From: Oribacterium sp.
Lineage (GTDB): Bacteria > Bacillota_A > Clostridia > Lachnospirales > Lachnospiraceae
Direction of reading: 5' to 3'
Assembly: GCA_004554245.1 (NCBI GenBank)
Contig: SFND01000009.1
Coordinates: 1 to 64,000, forward strand
DNA length: 64,000 nt
Part shown: in pieces, positions 17,055 through 25,934 of the stretch
Layout: each line of letters begins with the position of its first letter
Numbering within the stretch: the stretch's first letter is position 1
Made by a program: the position numbers and the translations under genes
Notes under the pieces: model-generated
The model's input: only the letters and a program-made list of their open reading frames with translations
Told to the model about the DNA's origin: nothing
The model's database searches: none

Positions 17055-17133
17055 GTTCAGATCGAGGAGGCCGGAGGGCGGCAACGGAGGCACAGTACTT
17101 CGAGACTGTCCCTCCGGGTCCGCCGGTCTGAAC
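17055..17133. other. Long imperfect hairpin between citC and efp
   Basis: Nested arms pair inward: GTTCAGA (17055-17061) with TCTGAAC (17127-17133); GGCGG (17077-17081) with CCGCC (17120-17124); CGGAGG with CCTCCG; and ACAGT with ACTGT around an 8-base loop. It starts about 20 bases past the citC stop codon and has no T tail. It could be a 3' UTR structure, a small RNA or a decayed repeat. Confidence 0.6.
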
Positions 17134-17154
17134 TGCTGCCATTTTCGAAACCAA

Positions 17155-18327
17155 TCAGTAATGTACGACCTCTTCTGCTGCCCGGATCCGCCCGATCACG
17201 GGTGCTGCTTCCGGCGATGTGAAGTAGCGGTAGGTCGTTTCCGGCACGAGGCCGCGGATCTCCTCGAGCCGTCCATCATGGATGCAGCTCCGTACCGTGG
17301 AGGCTGAAATGGCCTTTCCGTCCGCTTCCTTCCGCGGGATGATGTGACACGCCACGCCGGCCTCCGGCAGCGCCGTCGACAGGATTTCATTATAGATGCC
17401 CGTCACCACCGACGTCGGTTCATCCCCGACGAAGCGATCCGTGATGCCGAGCACCGCCGCGATCTGTGTGAAAATCTGTGCATCGATGCCCGCCTGGCTT
17501 CGGATCACCGCGTTGTCTCCCTTCTGGAAGTACGCCGGAAAGGTCGCGGAGCTGATGATATATGAGCCGGCTTCATGGTAAACGATGCCCGGGATATCCT
17601 TCGTTCCTTCAATTATCAGCTTCTTCCGCACGGAAAACGGTACGAGGCTCACATCCTCCGACACCATAAACAGATGCAGGACCCCACAGGCCGTCCGCGC
17701 CTGCTCGACGAGGTAGCGGTGCCCGAGGGTAAACGGATTCGCGTTCATGACGATCGCCCCGACACGTCCGCTCTGGTTCAATGCTGCAGGGCCGACTGCA
17801 CATGACCCTCCCGGGAGCACAACGGCTTCGGCCGGGTGCGACGGATCCGGCTCGCCTGCATTGGCCTCATCCCGGGCGGTGATCTCCACCTGCTGCGTCT
17901 CCCGCTGAAGCGCCGCGAGGTAATCCCGGAAGCCGGTCCGCTTATTCTCCATGAAGACGATGTTCTCCTCCGGCACGCGCGTGATCTCATAGAAGCCGAG
18001 GTTTCCGAAGAAGCGCGCGGAATCACACTTCGTATACAGGAAGAGATGGTAGTTTCCACGGCTGTACTGCACCTCGACGAGATGGGAAACGATCGCGTTC
18101 ATGAGGGACTCGCCCTGGTGATCGGAGCTCACCGCCATACAACGGAGGGTGTTTCCGAACAGGCTGCCAGTCGCGATGACATGATAGTCCTCGTCGAGCA
18201 TCGCAGCCGTATAGTCGAGATGCTGATCCCGGTGGATACCCTCCCGCTCGAGGAGCGCGTCCACCTCTGCCTGTATGTAGCGGTCACCCGGACCGACCGA
18301 TGAGATCGCATACGTTGTATCTGACAT
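17155..18327 (-). CDS. citC: Citrate lyase ligase (acetate:SH-citrate lyase ligase)
   Basis: The 390-residue protein activates citrate lyase by acetylating the thiol of the CitD prosthetic group with ATP and acetate. Residues 1-130 form a GNAT-like domain (DHQGESLMNAIVSHL), and the C-terminal half is a nucleotidyltransferase domain with the HxGH-type motif in NANPFTLGHRYLVEQA and a late ISASTVRSCI. It is last in the citX-citG-citC unit, 10 bases after citG. Confidence 0.95.
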   Translation of the reverse strand: MSDTTYAISSVGPGDRYIQAEVDALLEREGIHRDQHLDYTAAMLDEDYHVIATGSLFGNTLRCMAVSSDHQGESLMNAIVSHLVEVQYSRGNYHLFLYTKCDSARFFGNLGFYEITRVPEENIVFMENKRTGFRDYLAALQRETQQVEITARDEANAGEPDPSHPAEAVVLPGGSCAVGPAALNQSGRVGAIVMNANPFTLGHRYLVEQARTACGVLHLFMVSEDVSLVPFSVRKKLIIEGTKDIPGIVYHEAGSYIISSATFPAYFQKGDNAVIRSQAGIDAQIFTQIAAVLGITDRFVGDEPTSVVTGIYNEILSTALPEAGVACHIIPRKEADGKAISASTVRSCIHDGRLEEIRGLVPETTYRYFTSPEAAPVIGRIRAAEEVVHY

Positions 18328-18337
18328 AATTACCTCT

Positions 18338-19447
18338 TTACAGTTTCAAAAGCAGGATCGCTACCGCGAGGATATCCGCAGCGCCCCCCGGGCTGATGTT
18401 CTTTTCGATGCAGGCCATGTTCAGTGCTTCGATCGCCCGCACACCCTCCTCCGTAAACATCGCACCCATGTCGAGGATCGTACTGCTTTCTGCCTGCAGC
18501 CAGCACATATCCTCATAGGAGCTTCGGATGAACACGTTCGTGTCGTTCAGCACCGACATAATCGCGATCAGTGTGCTGACATGCACCGCATTCTCGAAAT
18601 GCTCGGCGTGCATGCTGCCGGTATCCTGCAGGAGTCCGCGGCGGAGCGTCGCATGCGCAGCGAAGGCCTGCTGCAGCGCCTCATCACTGCTCAGATTCCG
18701 AAAACGACGCAGCCATGGCACGGCGGTATCCCGGAGGATCGGAAAGCCCTCCATCGCCTGTCCGCGGATGCCCCGCTCCCCATACGCCTGAAAGAGCCGC
18801 TCCCCATGCGTCTTCGGCGGGTGCCCGAGCATCTTCCGGAAATCCTCCGCCATACTCCGTGCGGTCATCTGACGCGCCATGTCGAGGATCGCATCCACCG
18901 TGATCTGCCCGGCGATGATGGTCGAACTCGGCATCACCGACTCTCCGGCAGCGTCCATCGGCTGCACATCCGCTGAAGCCAATGCTTCCGGCGTCACATC
19001 GTCACTCGGCTGTAATTCTTTTTCCACCAGCTGCTCGCTCGTCGTATCCGCGCGTGCGTACAGTATGCCCGCCGCCGCCAGCACGATGCCCATGGTGAAG
19101 ATCATGCCCTTATGCGTATTCACGCCATCGGTCGCCACATACATCGCCTGCTCCGCCTCGAGGCCGATGCCGCGAATCGCCCGGAATACTTCTTCCGGCG
19201 TATGGCCAACTGCTGTCGCATCCATCACCTCCTCAAACATGCGCACCATGTACGGTGTGATGGCTTCCGTGCTCGCGAGGAAGGTCTCATAATTCATATC
19301 ACGATGCGCGCCGGTATCCCGACGATCCACGAGGCCCGGCTTCGGTGTCGCATAGACCTCGCCGAGCAGGGCGTTCCGCACCTGCCAGCCGATGCGCTCG
19401 AGAAGAGCCGCACGTGCTGCCGGGTTTCTGTCTGTTCCTGTCCTCAC
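18338..19447 (-). CDS. citG: 2-(5''-triphosphoribosyl)-3'-dephospho-CoA synthase
   Basis: About 369 residues. CitG makes the precursor of the citrate lyase prosthetic group from ATP and dephospho-CoA. The family signatures EVYATPKPGLVDRRDTGAHR and GVNTHKGMIFTMG are clear, and the C-terminal part ends SPGGAADILAVAILLLKL. Most homologues are shorter; here an acidic insertion of about 50 residues (TSEQLVEKELQPSDD onward, near residue 155) splits the two halves. I place the start at the GTG at 19447, which has a textbook AGGAGGG five bases upstream; an upstream GTG at 19507 is in frame but poorly served. It lies between citX and citC. Confidence 0.92.
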   Translation of the reverse strand: MRTGTDRNPAARAALLERIGWQVRNALLGEVYATPKPGLVDRRDTGAHRDMNYETFLASTEAITPYMVRMFEEVMDATAVGHTPEEVFRAIRGIGLEAEQAMYVATDGVNTHKGMIFTMGIVLAAAGILYARADTTSEQLVEKELQPSDDVTPEALASADVQPMDAAGESVMPSSTIIAGQITVDAILDMARQMTARSMAEDFRKMLGHPPKTHGERLFQAYGERGIRGQAMEGFPILRDTAVPWLRRFRNLSSDEALQQAFAAHATLRRGLLQDTGSMHAEHFENAVHVSTLIAIMSVLNDTNVFIRSSYEDMCWLQAESSTILDMGAMFTEEGVRAIEALNMACIEKNISPGGAADILAVAILLLKL

Positions 19448-19555
19448 ATCTGCCCTCCTCATCCTGCGCACGCAGCGTGCGCTCCATCGATCCAGATGAT
19501 CTGCCACTTCCCGAGCGTCCCTATCGTCTCCACTACACTCGTCACTGATCAGCTC

Positions 19556-20089
19556 TCAGCCTCTCGCCTGTTCGATGATGCGGTGGATCTCCGCGACCAT
19601 CTCCGGCACCGCATGGGTTCGATTTCGTGCACAGAGATGCGCCTCCTCTTCACACATGAGGCACTTCCGCGGTGGCATGCCGAACTCCTCGCGGCTCACC
19701 TTCTGTCCATCCTTCTGAATGACGTCGATGTCGAAGATGCGTCCGAGCCGGTCCGCATCCTCGATGAGACACATGAGTTCCTTCACACGGATCGCCTCCG
19801 CATCCACGGAAGCGTAATACACATATCCGGTCACCTCGACGTCCTTCTCCTCTGCTTCGATACGGATACCATTCTGGTCGAGGCTGTGCCCTATGCGCTG
19901 CAGCCCGGTTTCGAAGGCCCAGTAGAAATCCTCTCCCACCTTATGTGGGCCCGGGATGTTCAGCATGAAGCAGATCACCGGATGATGGAAGCGCGTGATG
20001 AAATCCCGCTGCTGCTCCACCCGATGATCCCGCGCGGCCAGCATCTCCGGCACTGTCACCTCATGTGTAAAATCAAGTTTCCTTTCCAT
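19556..20089 (-). CDS. citX: Apo-citrate lyase phosphoribosyl-dephospho-CoA transferase
   Basis: The 177-residue CitX transfers the prosthetic group made by CitG onto the serine of the acyl carrier subunit CitD. The conserved C-terminal signature RKCLMCEEEAHLCARNRTH is present, as are the early ARDHRVEQQRDF and IPGPHK. It starts the second transcription unit (citXGC), separated from citF by a strong terminator. The gap to citG is about 110 bases. Confidence 0.94.
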   Translation of the reverse strand: MERKLDFTHEVTVPEMLAARDHRVEQQRDFITRFHHPVICFMLNIPGPHKVGEDFYWAFETGLQRIGHSLDQNGIRIEAEEKDVEVTGYVYYASVDAEAIRVKELMCLIEDADRLGRIFDIDVIQKDGQKVSREEFGMPPRKCLMCEEEAHLCARNRTHAVPEMVAEIHRIIEQARG

Positions 20090-20121
20090 AGCAGGCCTCC
20101 TCTTCTTTCTGTTTACAGCCT

Positions 20122-20130
20122 ATTCTAACA
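20122..20130 (-). promoter_or_regulatory. Possible citXGC promoter (extended -10)
   Basis: On the minus strand TGTTAGAAT gives an extended -10 element about 35 bases before citX, downstream of the citF terminator. The -35 region is weak. Confidence 0.35.
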
Positions 20131-20216
20131 CACGACAGGGATATGAGGCGAAGAAAATCCCTCCGTTCGAAATCATCCCGGCACGGCGTTGCACAGCGCC
20201 CGCATGGACGGATACG

Positions 20217-20252
20217 AAAAAAGCGCTCTAGTTATCCCCCTAACCAGAGCGC
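20217..20252 (-). terminator. Terminator between citF and citX
   Basis: A 12-bp stem with one wobble (arms 20223-20234 and 20241-20252) and a 6-base loop is followed by six T on the minus strand. It divides the cit genes into citDEF and citXGC units. Confidence 0.88.
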
Positions 20253-20331
20253 CTTCGTTCATGAGAAGACCGTGTTATGCACGGAGAGGTCATGATCTGC
20301 TGACCCGAATCAAAACTCAGGTCCTGTATGA

Positions 20332-21894
20332 TCAGTCTTTAAACTCGAATGGCTTGATCTGACGAACGACATCCATGACAGAGCCGTCACGTGCTTCGAT
20401 GATACCGACAACACGATCACCGAACTGAACCTTCTCCGGCTCACCGGTGATGGAGTATGCGATGTCACGAAGCTCCTCGATGGTCTTGATCGGAAGACCC
20501 TTACCAGCGACAGCGTCGATGAGATCCTGACGCTTCGGATTGATGGCGATACCATAATCGGTTACGACGACATCGACATCCTCACCCGGAGTGGTGACGG
20601 TCGTACAGTCGCTGCAGATCGTCGGGATTCTTCCCTGCATGATCGGAGCGATCACGATGGTGCACTTCGCACCGGCAGCCGTATCCGGATGTCCGCCCTG
20701 TGCACCGGTGATGACACCGTCAGAGCCTACAACCACGTTACAGTTAAAGTGTGTATCGACCTCAAGTGCAGCGAGGATGACGAAATCCAGCTTGTTGACG
20801 TATGCGCCCTTGTTGAACGGGTTTGCATACTCATCTGCGGTGATGTAGAAGTGACGCGGATTGGTCGCTGCGGAGCGGATCGCATCCTGGTCGAAATCCT
20901 GGGTATCCACGAGGCAGCCGATGAGGCCTTCCTCGAGGAGGTCACACATTGGCTTCGCGATACCGCCGACGCCGAAGGACATGTGGATATTCCGCTCACG
21001 CATGATCTCTGCGAGGTACTTGGTGGAAGCGATGGAAGCACCGCCGACACCGGTCTGGTAGGAGAAGCCATCCTTGAAGTACGGTGTGTTGACAACGAAG
21101 TCTGTGCAGTACTTCGCCATGAGCAGCTTTCTCTGATCCGTCGTCGGCTTCGCTGCGCCGGTGGCGATCTTCGTCGGATCACCGATCTCGTCGACCTTTA
21201 CGACATAATCGACCTTCACCTGAGAAATCTGTGCAGGAAGGTTCGGGAATGGTACCAGTGTATCGGTGATCGCAACTACGCGATCTGCATACTCTGCATC
21301 CACTGCGGAGTAGGAAAGCACACCACAGTCTGCCTTACCGCCGTTGGCGTTCAGGTTACCATACTCATCCGCGGTTGGTGCGCCGATGAAGGCGATGTCG
21401 ATGTGGGTCTCGCCGCTCATGATGGCTCTGGAACGGGCACCGTGGGAACGCATGATCGCAAGTCCCTGAAGACGACCGTTTGAAATCGCCTTACCGATCT
21501 CACCACGCACACCGGAAGACTCGATGTTTGTGATGGTGCCATCGTCGAGCATGTACACGATCGGATCGTTCTGTCCGCCAAGGGAAGAAGCACAGATCGT
21601 GATGTTCTTGATGCCCATGGCATGAACCTCTTCCATGACCATGTTGAGCACCTTGTCACCATTACGGAAGTGGTGGTGGAAGGAAAGGGTCATACCGTCC
21701 TTGATGCCGCACTTTACGAGTACATCATGGATGGAATCTACGAGCTTGGAGCCGTTTGAATTGATCACGCACTTCACCTTATGGGAAGCGGTCTCATACT
21801 CATGGCCGTCGAAATGGTGGGTTCCCTGGAATACTTCCTTACCGGTTGCCTTTAAAATCTCCTCCGGAATATCTCTTCCTACTGCATTTATCAT
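20332..21894 (-). CDS. citF: Citrate lyase alpha subunit (citrate:acetyl-ACP transferase)
   Basis: The 520-residue CitF exchanges acetyl for citryl on the CitD thiol, the first step of citrate cleavage to acetate and oxaloacetate. Full-length family sequence is visible: SFHHHFRNGD, SSLGGQNDP, FIGAPTADEYGN, GVGGASIASTKYL and GAQGGHPDTAAGAKC. Its ribosome binding site AAGGGGG lies in the last codons of citE and the gap is only two bases, so expression is coupled. It is the last gene before the terminator at 20217-20252. Confidence 0.97.
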   Translation of the reverse strand: MINAVGRDIPEEILKATGKEVFQGTHHFDGHEYETASHKVKCVINSNGSKLVDSIHDVLVKCGIKDGMTLSFHHHFRNGDKVLNMVMEEVHAMGIKNITICASSLGGQNDPIVYMLDDGTITNIESSGVRGEIGKAISNGRLQGLAIMRSHGARSRAIMSGETHIDIAFIGAPTADEYGNLNANGGKADCGVLSYSAVDAEYADRVVAITDTLVPFPNLPAQISQVKVDYVVKVDEIGDPTKIATGAAKPTTDQRKLLMAKYCTDFVVNTPYFKDGFSYQTGVGGASIASTKYLAEIMRERNIHMSFGVGGIAKPMCDLLEEGLIGCLVDTQDFDQDAIRSAATNPRHFYITADEYANPFNKGAYVNKLDFVILAALEVDTHFNCNVVVGSDGVITGAQGGHPDTAAGAKCTIVIAPIMQGRIPTICSDCTTVTTPGEDVDVVVTDYGIAINPKRQDLIDAVAGKGLPIKTIEELRDIAYSITGEPEKVQFGDRVVGIIEARDGSVMDVVRQIKPFEFKD

Positions 21895-21896
21895 AA

Positions 21897-22802
21897 TTAA
21901 AGATCCCCCTTATACACACCGGCTGCCTTTGCGAGCTTGATGGTTCTCTGTGCGCCGTCATAGAAAGCGATATCGATCATCTTACCGTCAACGGTGAAGA
22001 CACCGATGCCCTTTGCCTTCTTGTCATCGATTTCCTTAATTACCTTCTCTGCGAAGATGATATCCTTTGTGGTCGGTGTGAAGATCTCATGCACGACATC
22101 GATCTGACGAGGATTGATGCAGGACTTTCCGTCGAAGCCCATGTCATGGATCATCTGAACGTCCTTACGGAAGCCCTCCATGTCATCGAGGTTCGTCCAT
22201 ACGGTATCGAAGCACTGTACGCCAGCGGCACGTGCAGCGATGATCATCTGCTGACGGGCACCCATGAGCTCAACGCCGGTACCGGTGATGTGTGTCTGCA
22301 GATCCTTTGTGTAGTCACCACCAGAAAGAGCGACACCGATCATACGGTCTGAAGCGGTGCAGACCTCGTAGGCATGCATGATGCCCTTGCAGGACTCGAG
22401 TGCAGACATGATGAGGGTGGAACCCGGCTCACGGTCGAACTCTTCCTCGGCTGCTACGACCTTCTCTTCTACGGCACGTACCATGTCGGCCGACTCGGTC
22501 TTCGGGATACGGATGACATCCGCGCCTCCAGCTACGACGCAGCGGATATCCTCCTCCCAGAGGTCGGTATCGAGGCCGTTGATACGAACGACACGCTCAG
22601 ATCCACGGTAGTCGATGGTGGTCAGTGCATGGTAGAGTGAGAAACGCGCGGTATCCTTCGCGGTTACCGCAACCGCATCCTCGAGGTCCAGCATGAGTGA
22701 ATCACACTTGTAGATGTACGGATCCTTGATGAGTGACGGCTTCTGTGCGTTCAGGAACATCATGGATCTTCTCAGTCTCTTCTTGTTCGGATTCTCAATC
22801 AT
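21897..22802 (-). CDS. citE: Citrate lyase beta subunit (citryl-ACP lyase)
   Basis: About 301 residues, a HpcH/HpaI-like TIM barrel that cleaves citryl-ACP to oxaloacetate and acetyl-ACP. The signatures RRSMMFLNAQKP, CDSLMLDLEDAV, RINGLDTDLWEED and GKSCINPRQIDVVHEIFTPT are present. I use the ATG at 22802, which overlaps the citD stop as ATGA and has GGAGG upstream; the frame extends 18 bases further without good support. Confidence 0.96.
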   Translation of the reverse strand: MIENPNKKRLRRSMMFLNAQKPSLIKDPYIYKCDSLMLDLEDAVAVTAKDTARFSLYHALTTIDYRGSERVVRINGLDTDLWEEDIRCVVAGGADVIRIPKTESADMVRAVEEKVVAAEEEFDREPGSTLIMSALESCKGIMHAYEVCTASDRMIGVALSGGDYTKDLQTHITGTGVELMGARQQMIIAARAAGVQCFDTVWTNLDDMEGFRKDVQMIHDMGFDGKSCINPRQIDVVHEIFTPTTKDIIFAEKVIKEIDDKKAKGIGVFTVDGKMIDIAFYDGAQRTIKLAKAAGVYKGDL

Positions 22803-23098
22803 CGGATGGCACCTCCCCATGGTAAATTCGTGTACTGATCTACCGAACGGTATACAGCACCTTCGATACGCGCCTTGATCGTGCAGTCGAGTGCACCCTT
22901 GTCGACGATGGAGATCTTGACATTATCGATGCCCAGATTCTTCAGGGTTTCCATGGTGACCTTGCGGATCTCGTTACCAAACTGATGTGCAACTGCGGAA
23001 TCGAGAGTGAAATCGATCTTTCCGTCTCCCGGCTCAACCGTTACCTGGCAGTCACTGGATTCCATCGTGCCCGCTACAGCAGGTTTCTTAATTTCCAT
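22799..23098 (-). CDS. citD: Citrate lyase gamma subunit (acyl carrier protein)
   Basis: A 99-residue carrier that holds the phosphoribosyl-dephospho-CoA arm of citrate lyase. The attachment site is the serine in AGTMESSDCQV at residue 14 (by family alignment). It is the first gene of citDEF, with AGGAGGA before the ATG, and overlaps citE by four bases. Confidence 0.96.
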   Translation of the reverse strand: MEIKKPAVAGTMESSDCQVTVEPGDGKIDFTLDSAVAHQFGNEIRKVTMETLKNLGIDNVKISIVDKGALDCTIKARIEGAVYRSVDQYTNLPWGGAIR

Positions 23099-23201
23099 AG
23101 TTTCCTCCTTGTCAGCAGAAGCGATCCCCCAATCGCTCCCGCAGCTCCATAAGTTACGTGTTTCGACTTAACCAACGCTTTTCTGTGTTTAGGCTATAGT
23201 A

Positions 23202-23290
23202 ATTATACACTTCAGAGCGCCGGATAATTCTTATTTTTTGTGGTAATTCCATAATATAGCAGTTGGGAGATATAGTAAAATAGTTATATC
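23202..23290 (-). promoter_or_regulatory. citDEF promoter region with upstream AT-rich dyad
   Basis: A perfect TATAAT lies at 23207-23202 with no good -35 box, as expected for an activator-dependent promoter. Further up, 23269-23274 GATATA and 23285-23290 TATATC form a 6-10-6 inverted repeat holding ATATAGTAAAATA, a 13-mer also found in the icd promoter. The rest of the 23099-23423 gap holds only the hairpin at 23341-23372. Confidence 0.5.
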
Positions 23291-23340
23291 ATTATGGATG
23301 GCATAAGTTGTTCCTATATTTATACAATTCTGTATACACG

Positions 23341-23372
23341 AACGGGGAGATGACATGGATCTCCCCGTTTTT
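23341..23372. terminator. Hairpin after the first hydratase gene
   Basis: AACGGGGAGAT (23341-23351) pairs perfectly with ATCTCCCCGTT (23359-23369). The T run is on the plus strand, whereas the adjacent gene reads on the minus strand, where only TTCGTGT follows. It probably still ends the hydratase message. Confidence 0.5.
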
Positions 23373-23423
23373 CATCATTCGAAGCGAGTTCAGAACGCCC
23401 TGGCTCTGTGATGATGGCGTGTT

Positions 23424-25721
23424 TTAAGCATTGGCATGGCCCAGCCTGTTAAAGTTAATAAGGCAGCCATCCATGACGATTCTCCGCTCGTTCTCGGTCA
23501 TCGGAAGGACATAGAGCTCGATCTCGGTCGCCTGACCGTTCTTCAGAACATAAGCCTTGATATCGTCGAGTTTATTCTCGCTGAGTGCCTGGCGGATGCC
23601 CGGTACGTAGATGTAATCACCGACCTCGAAGCTGTCCGGCTCACCCTTCAGGTGGAACGGGACCATACCCCAGTTCATGCAGTTACTTCTGTAACGCTTG
23701 GTTGCATACTCCTGCGTGATGTTTGCGAGGGCACCGAGTACACGCTGGCAGGAAGCGGCCTGCTCACGGGCAGAACCATCACCCGGCTTGTTCGCGTAGA
23801 TGGTGGAACCGATCTCGACCTCGGAAGCCTGTACGTTCTCCTGGCCCGGGATCTGGTGGATCAGCTTGAATACCTCTTCTACCTCAGCGGCGTTCTTACC
23901 GGCCTTACGTGCATCCTCGAGATCACGTACTGCCTTCGCACGGGCTACGTACTCCGGATCACGTCTCGAAAGCGTGAACTCTGCGAGGCCGAGCGGGTTC
24001 GAACGATAGGAGGAGGTTTCACCGGACGGGATGAGCTCATCGGTCGTCGTAACCGGGTCAAGGATCTTCGAAGCGACCTGGAGAAGGATGTTCTCCGTCA
24101 TCTCCTCCTGCTCCGGCCAGTCCTTGATGTTCGGTCCGAAGCGAAGCGGAAGCTCGAGATCGGCCTTGCCCCAGCCCTGGTATACACGGTTCTGGTATGC
24201 CTTATCATCGTAGTTATACTCCGGGATATCGCCCCAGCAGTCCAGCTCCTCGGCAGAGGTCAGTTTACCGCCGTTTGCAGCGGTCGCGGCGATGGAACGA
24301 GCGTCCATGAGGCATACGGCTGACATCTGGCCTACGCCCGGCTTCGAACCCTCACGGTTCGGGAAGTTACGGGTCGTATGACGGATGGAAAGTGCGTTAT
24401 TCGCCGGTGTATCACCTGCACCGAAGCAAGGTCCACAGAAGGCGGAACGGATGATGGCACCCGCATCCATGAGGTCTGCGAGCAGGCCCTTGCGGTCGAG
24501 GTCGGTATAGACCGGCTGCGAGGACGGGTAGACGCTGAGATAGAACTCGCTGTCGCCAATGTTTCTGCCCTTCAGTGCATGCGCCGCCTCAACAACATTG
24601 GTATAATTACCGCCTGCACAGCCGGCGATGATACCCTGCTGCACCTGAAGACGGTGATCCGCAGTGATCTTATCGAGGAGCGTGAAGTGGGCTCTGCCCT
24701 CGGCGATCTTCTCGGCTTCCTGCTCGGTCGCACGAAGGATGTCCTCGAGGTTATCATAGAGCTCGCTGATCTCGTAGGCTTTCGACGGATGGAACGGAAG
24801 CGCGATCATCGGGCGGATGCTGGAAAGATCGACCTCGACGCAGCCGTCATAGTATGCAACATCTGCCGGATTCAGCTCCTTAAACTCTGCACCTCTGTGA
24901 TGCTGATCGAGGAACGCCTTCGTTGCAGCATCGGTTCTCCAGATGGAGGAGAGACAGGTGGTCTCGGTGGTCATAACGTCGATGCCGTTACGGTAATCCG
25001 CCGTCATGCTGGATACGCCAGGGCCTACGAACTCCATCACCTTATTCTTCACATAACCGTTCTTGAAGACCGCACGCTCGATCGCGAGTGCGACATCGTG
25101 CGGACCGACGAATGGCTGTGGCTTACCGGTGAGGTAGATGGCTACCACGCCCGGATAAGCGACGTCATAGGTCTGCTTGAGGAGCTGCTTACTGAGCTCT
25201 CCGCCACCCTCACCGATGGCCATGGTACCGAGGGCACCATAACGGGTATGGGAATCGGAGCCGAGGATCATCTTTCCGCAGCCGGCGAAGTTCTCACGCA
25301 TGAACTGATGACATACAGCGATATGAGGTGGAACGTAGATTCCGCCGTACTTCTTTGCAGCGGAGAGTCCGAAGTAGTGGTCGTCGTCATTGATCGTACC
25401 ACCGACTGCGCAGAGTGAGTTATGGCAGCAGGTCAGCACGTATGGAAGTGGGAACTTCTCCATGCCGGATGCACGTGCAGTCTGGATGATGCCGACGAAG
25501 GTGATATCGTGGGATACCATCGCATCGAACTTGATCTTCAGCTGATCCATGGTCTCCGCCGTATTGTGAGACTTCATGATACCATAGGCGATCGTGCCCT
25601 TCTTCGCCTCTTCCTGGTTTGCCGCCTTTCCGGTCAGCTGCTCGACTCTTGCGGACTCCGATGCCGGAACGATCTCGCTTCCGTGCACCAGGTAGACGCC
25701 ACCTTCATGTAACTTTACCAT
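23424..25721 (-). CDS. Aconitase-superfamily hydratase, YbhJ type (paralogue 1)
   Basis: A 765-residue [4Fe-4S] hydratase resembling the uncharacterised E. coli YbhJ rather than AcnA or AcnB. The three cluster cysteines are present in IAGCAGGNYTN and AFCGPCFGAGDTP, with the Asp-His block GSDSHTRYGALGT. The C-terminal swivel domain has TTDELIPSGE and GDGSAREQAASCQ. The last matches the substrate-binding SSR loop of aconitase except that the second Ser is Ala. It should reversibly dehydrate a tri- or dicarboxylic hydroxy acid in the cytosol; the substrate is unknown. A LysR gene is divergent at 25935, and citDEF lies 325 bases away in the same direction. The start has AAGGAGG. Confidence 0.85.
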   Translation of the reverse strand: MVKLHEGGVYLVHGSEIVPASESARVEQLTGKAANQEEAKKGTIAYGIMKSHNTAETMDQLKIKFDAMVSHDITFVGIIQTARASGMEKFPLPYVLTCCHNSLCAVGGTINDDDHYFGLSAAKKYGGIYVPPHIAVCHQFMRENFAGCGKMILGSDSHTRYGALGTMAIGEGGGELSKQLLKQTYDVAYPGVVAIYLTGKPQPFVGPHDVALAIERAVFKNGYVKNKVMEFVGPGVSSMTADYRNGIDVMTTETTCLSSIWRTDAATKAFLDQHHRGAEFKELNPADVAYYDGCVEVDLSSIRPMIALPFHPSKAYEISELYDNLEDILRATEQEAEKIAEGRAHFTLLDKITADHRLQVQQGIIAGCAGGNYTNVVEAAHALKGRNIGDSEFYLSVYPSSQPVYTDLDRKGLLADLMDAGAIIRSAFCGPCFGAGDTPANNALSIRHTTRNFPNREGSKPGVGQMSAVCLMDARSIAATAANGGKLTSAEELDCWGDIPEYNYDDKAYQNRVYQGWGKADLELPLRFGPNIKDWPEQEEMTENILLQVASKILDPVTTTDELIPSGETSSYRSNPLGLAEFTLSRRDPEYVARAKAVRDLEDARKAGKNAAEVEEVFKLIHQIPGQENVQASEVEIGSTIYANKPGDGSAREQAASCQRVLGALANITQEYATKRYRSNCMNWGMVPFHLKGEPDSFEVGDYIYVPGIRQALSENKLDDIKAYVLKNGQATEIELYVLPMTENERRIVMDGCLINFNRLGHANA

Positions 25722-25817
25722 ATGTACCTCCTTGGGTTGTTATGTTGCTGTCCGGCCCCATGCCTGAACAGTAATCTATGTTCTCTATATAAGAATAATA
25801 GCTTATATTCAGATATC

Positions 25818-25888
25818 GCAGAATCCGATATTCTGCTATACTAGTTATCGATAATTCCGATATGATACGTAATTCTGTAATTTACAGA
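25818..25888. promoter_or_regulatory. Divergent control region of hydratase 1 and its LysR gene
   Basis: The 213-base gap holds three dyads: GCAGAAT/ATTCTGC (25818-25824 with 25830-25836), TTATCGATAA near 25845-25854, and TCTGTAA-T-TTACAGA (25874-25888), which contains a T-N11-A LysR box. A TATAAT follows the last at about 25890. They are candidate sites for the divergent regulator. Confidence 0.6.
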
Positions 25889-25934
25889 TATAATTAATAA
25901 TAATTATTAGAACAAGCAGAGAGGTGCCGTACAA

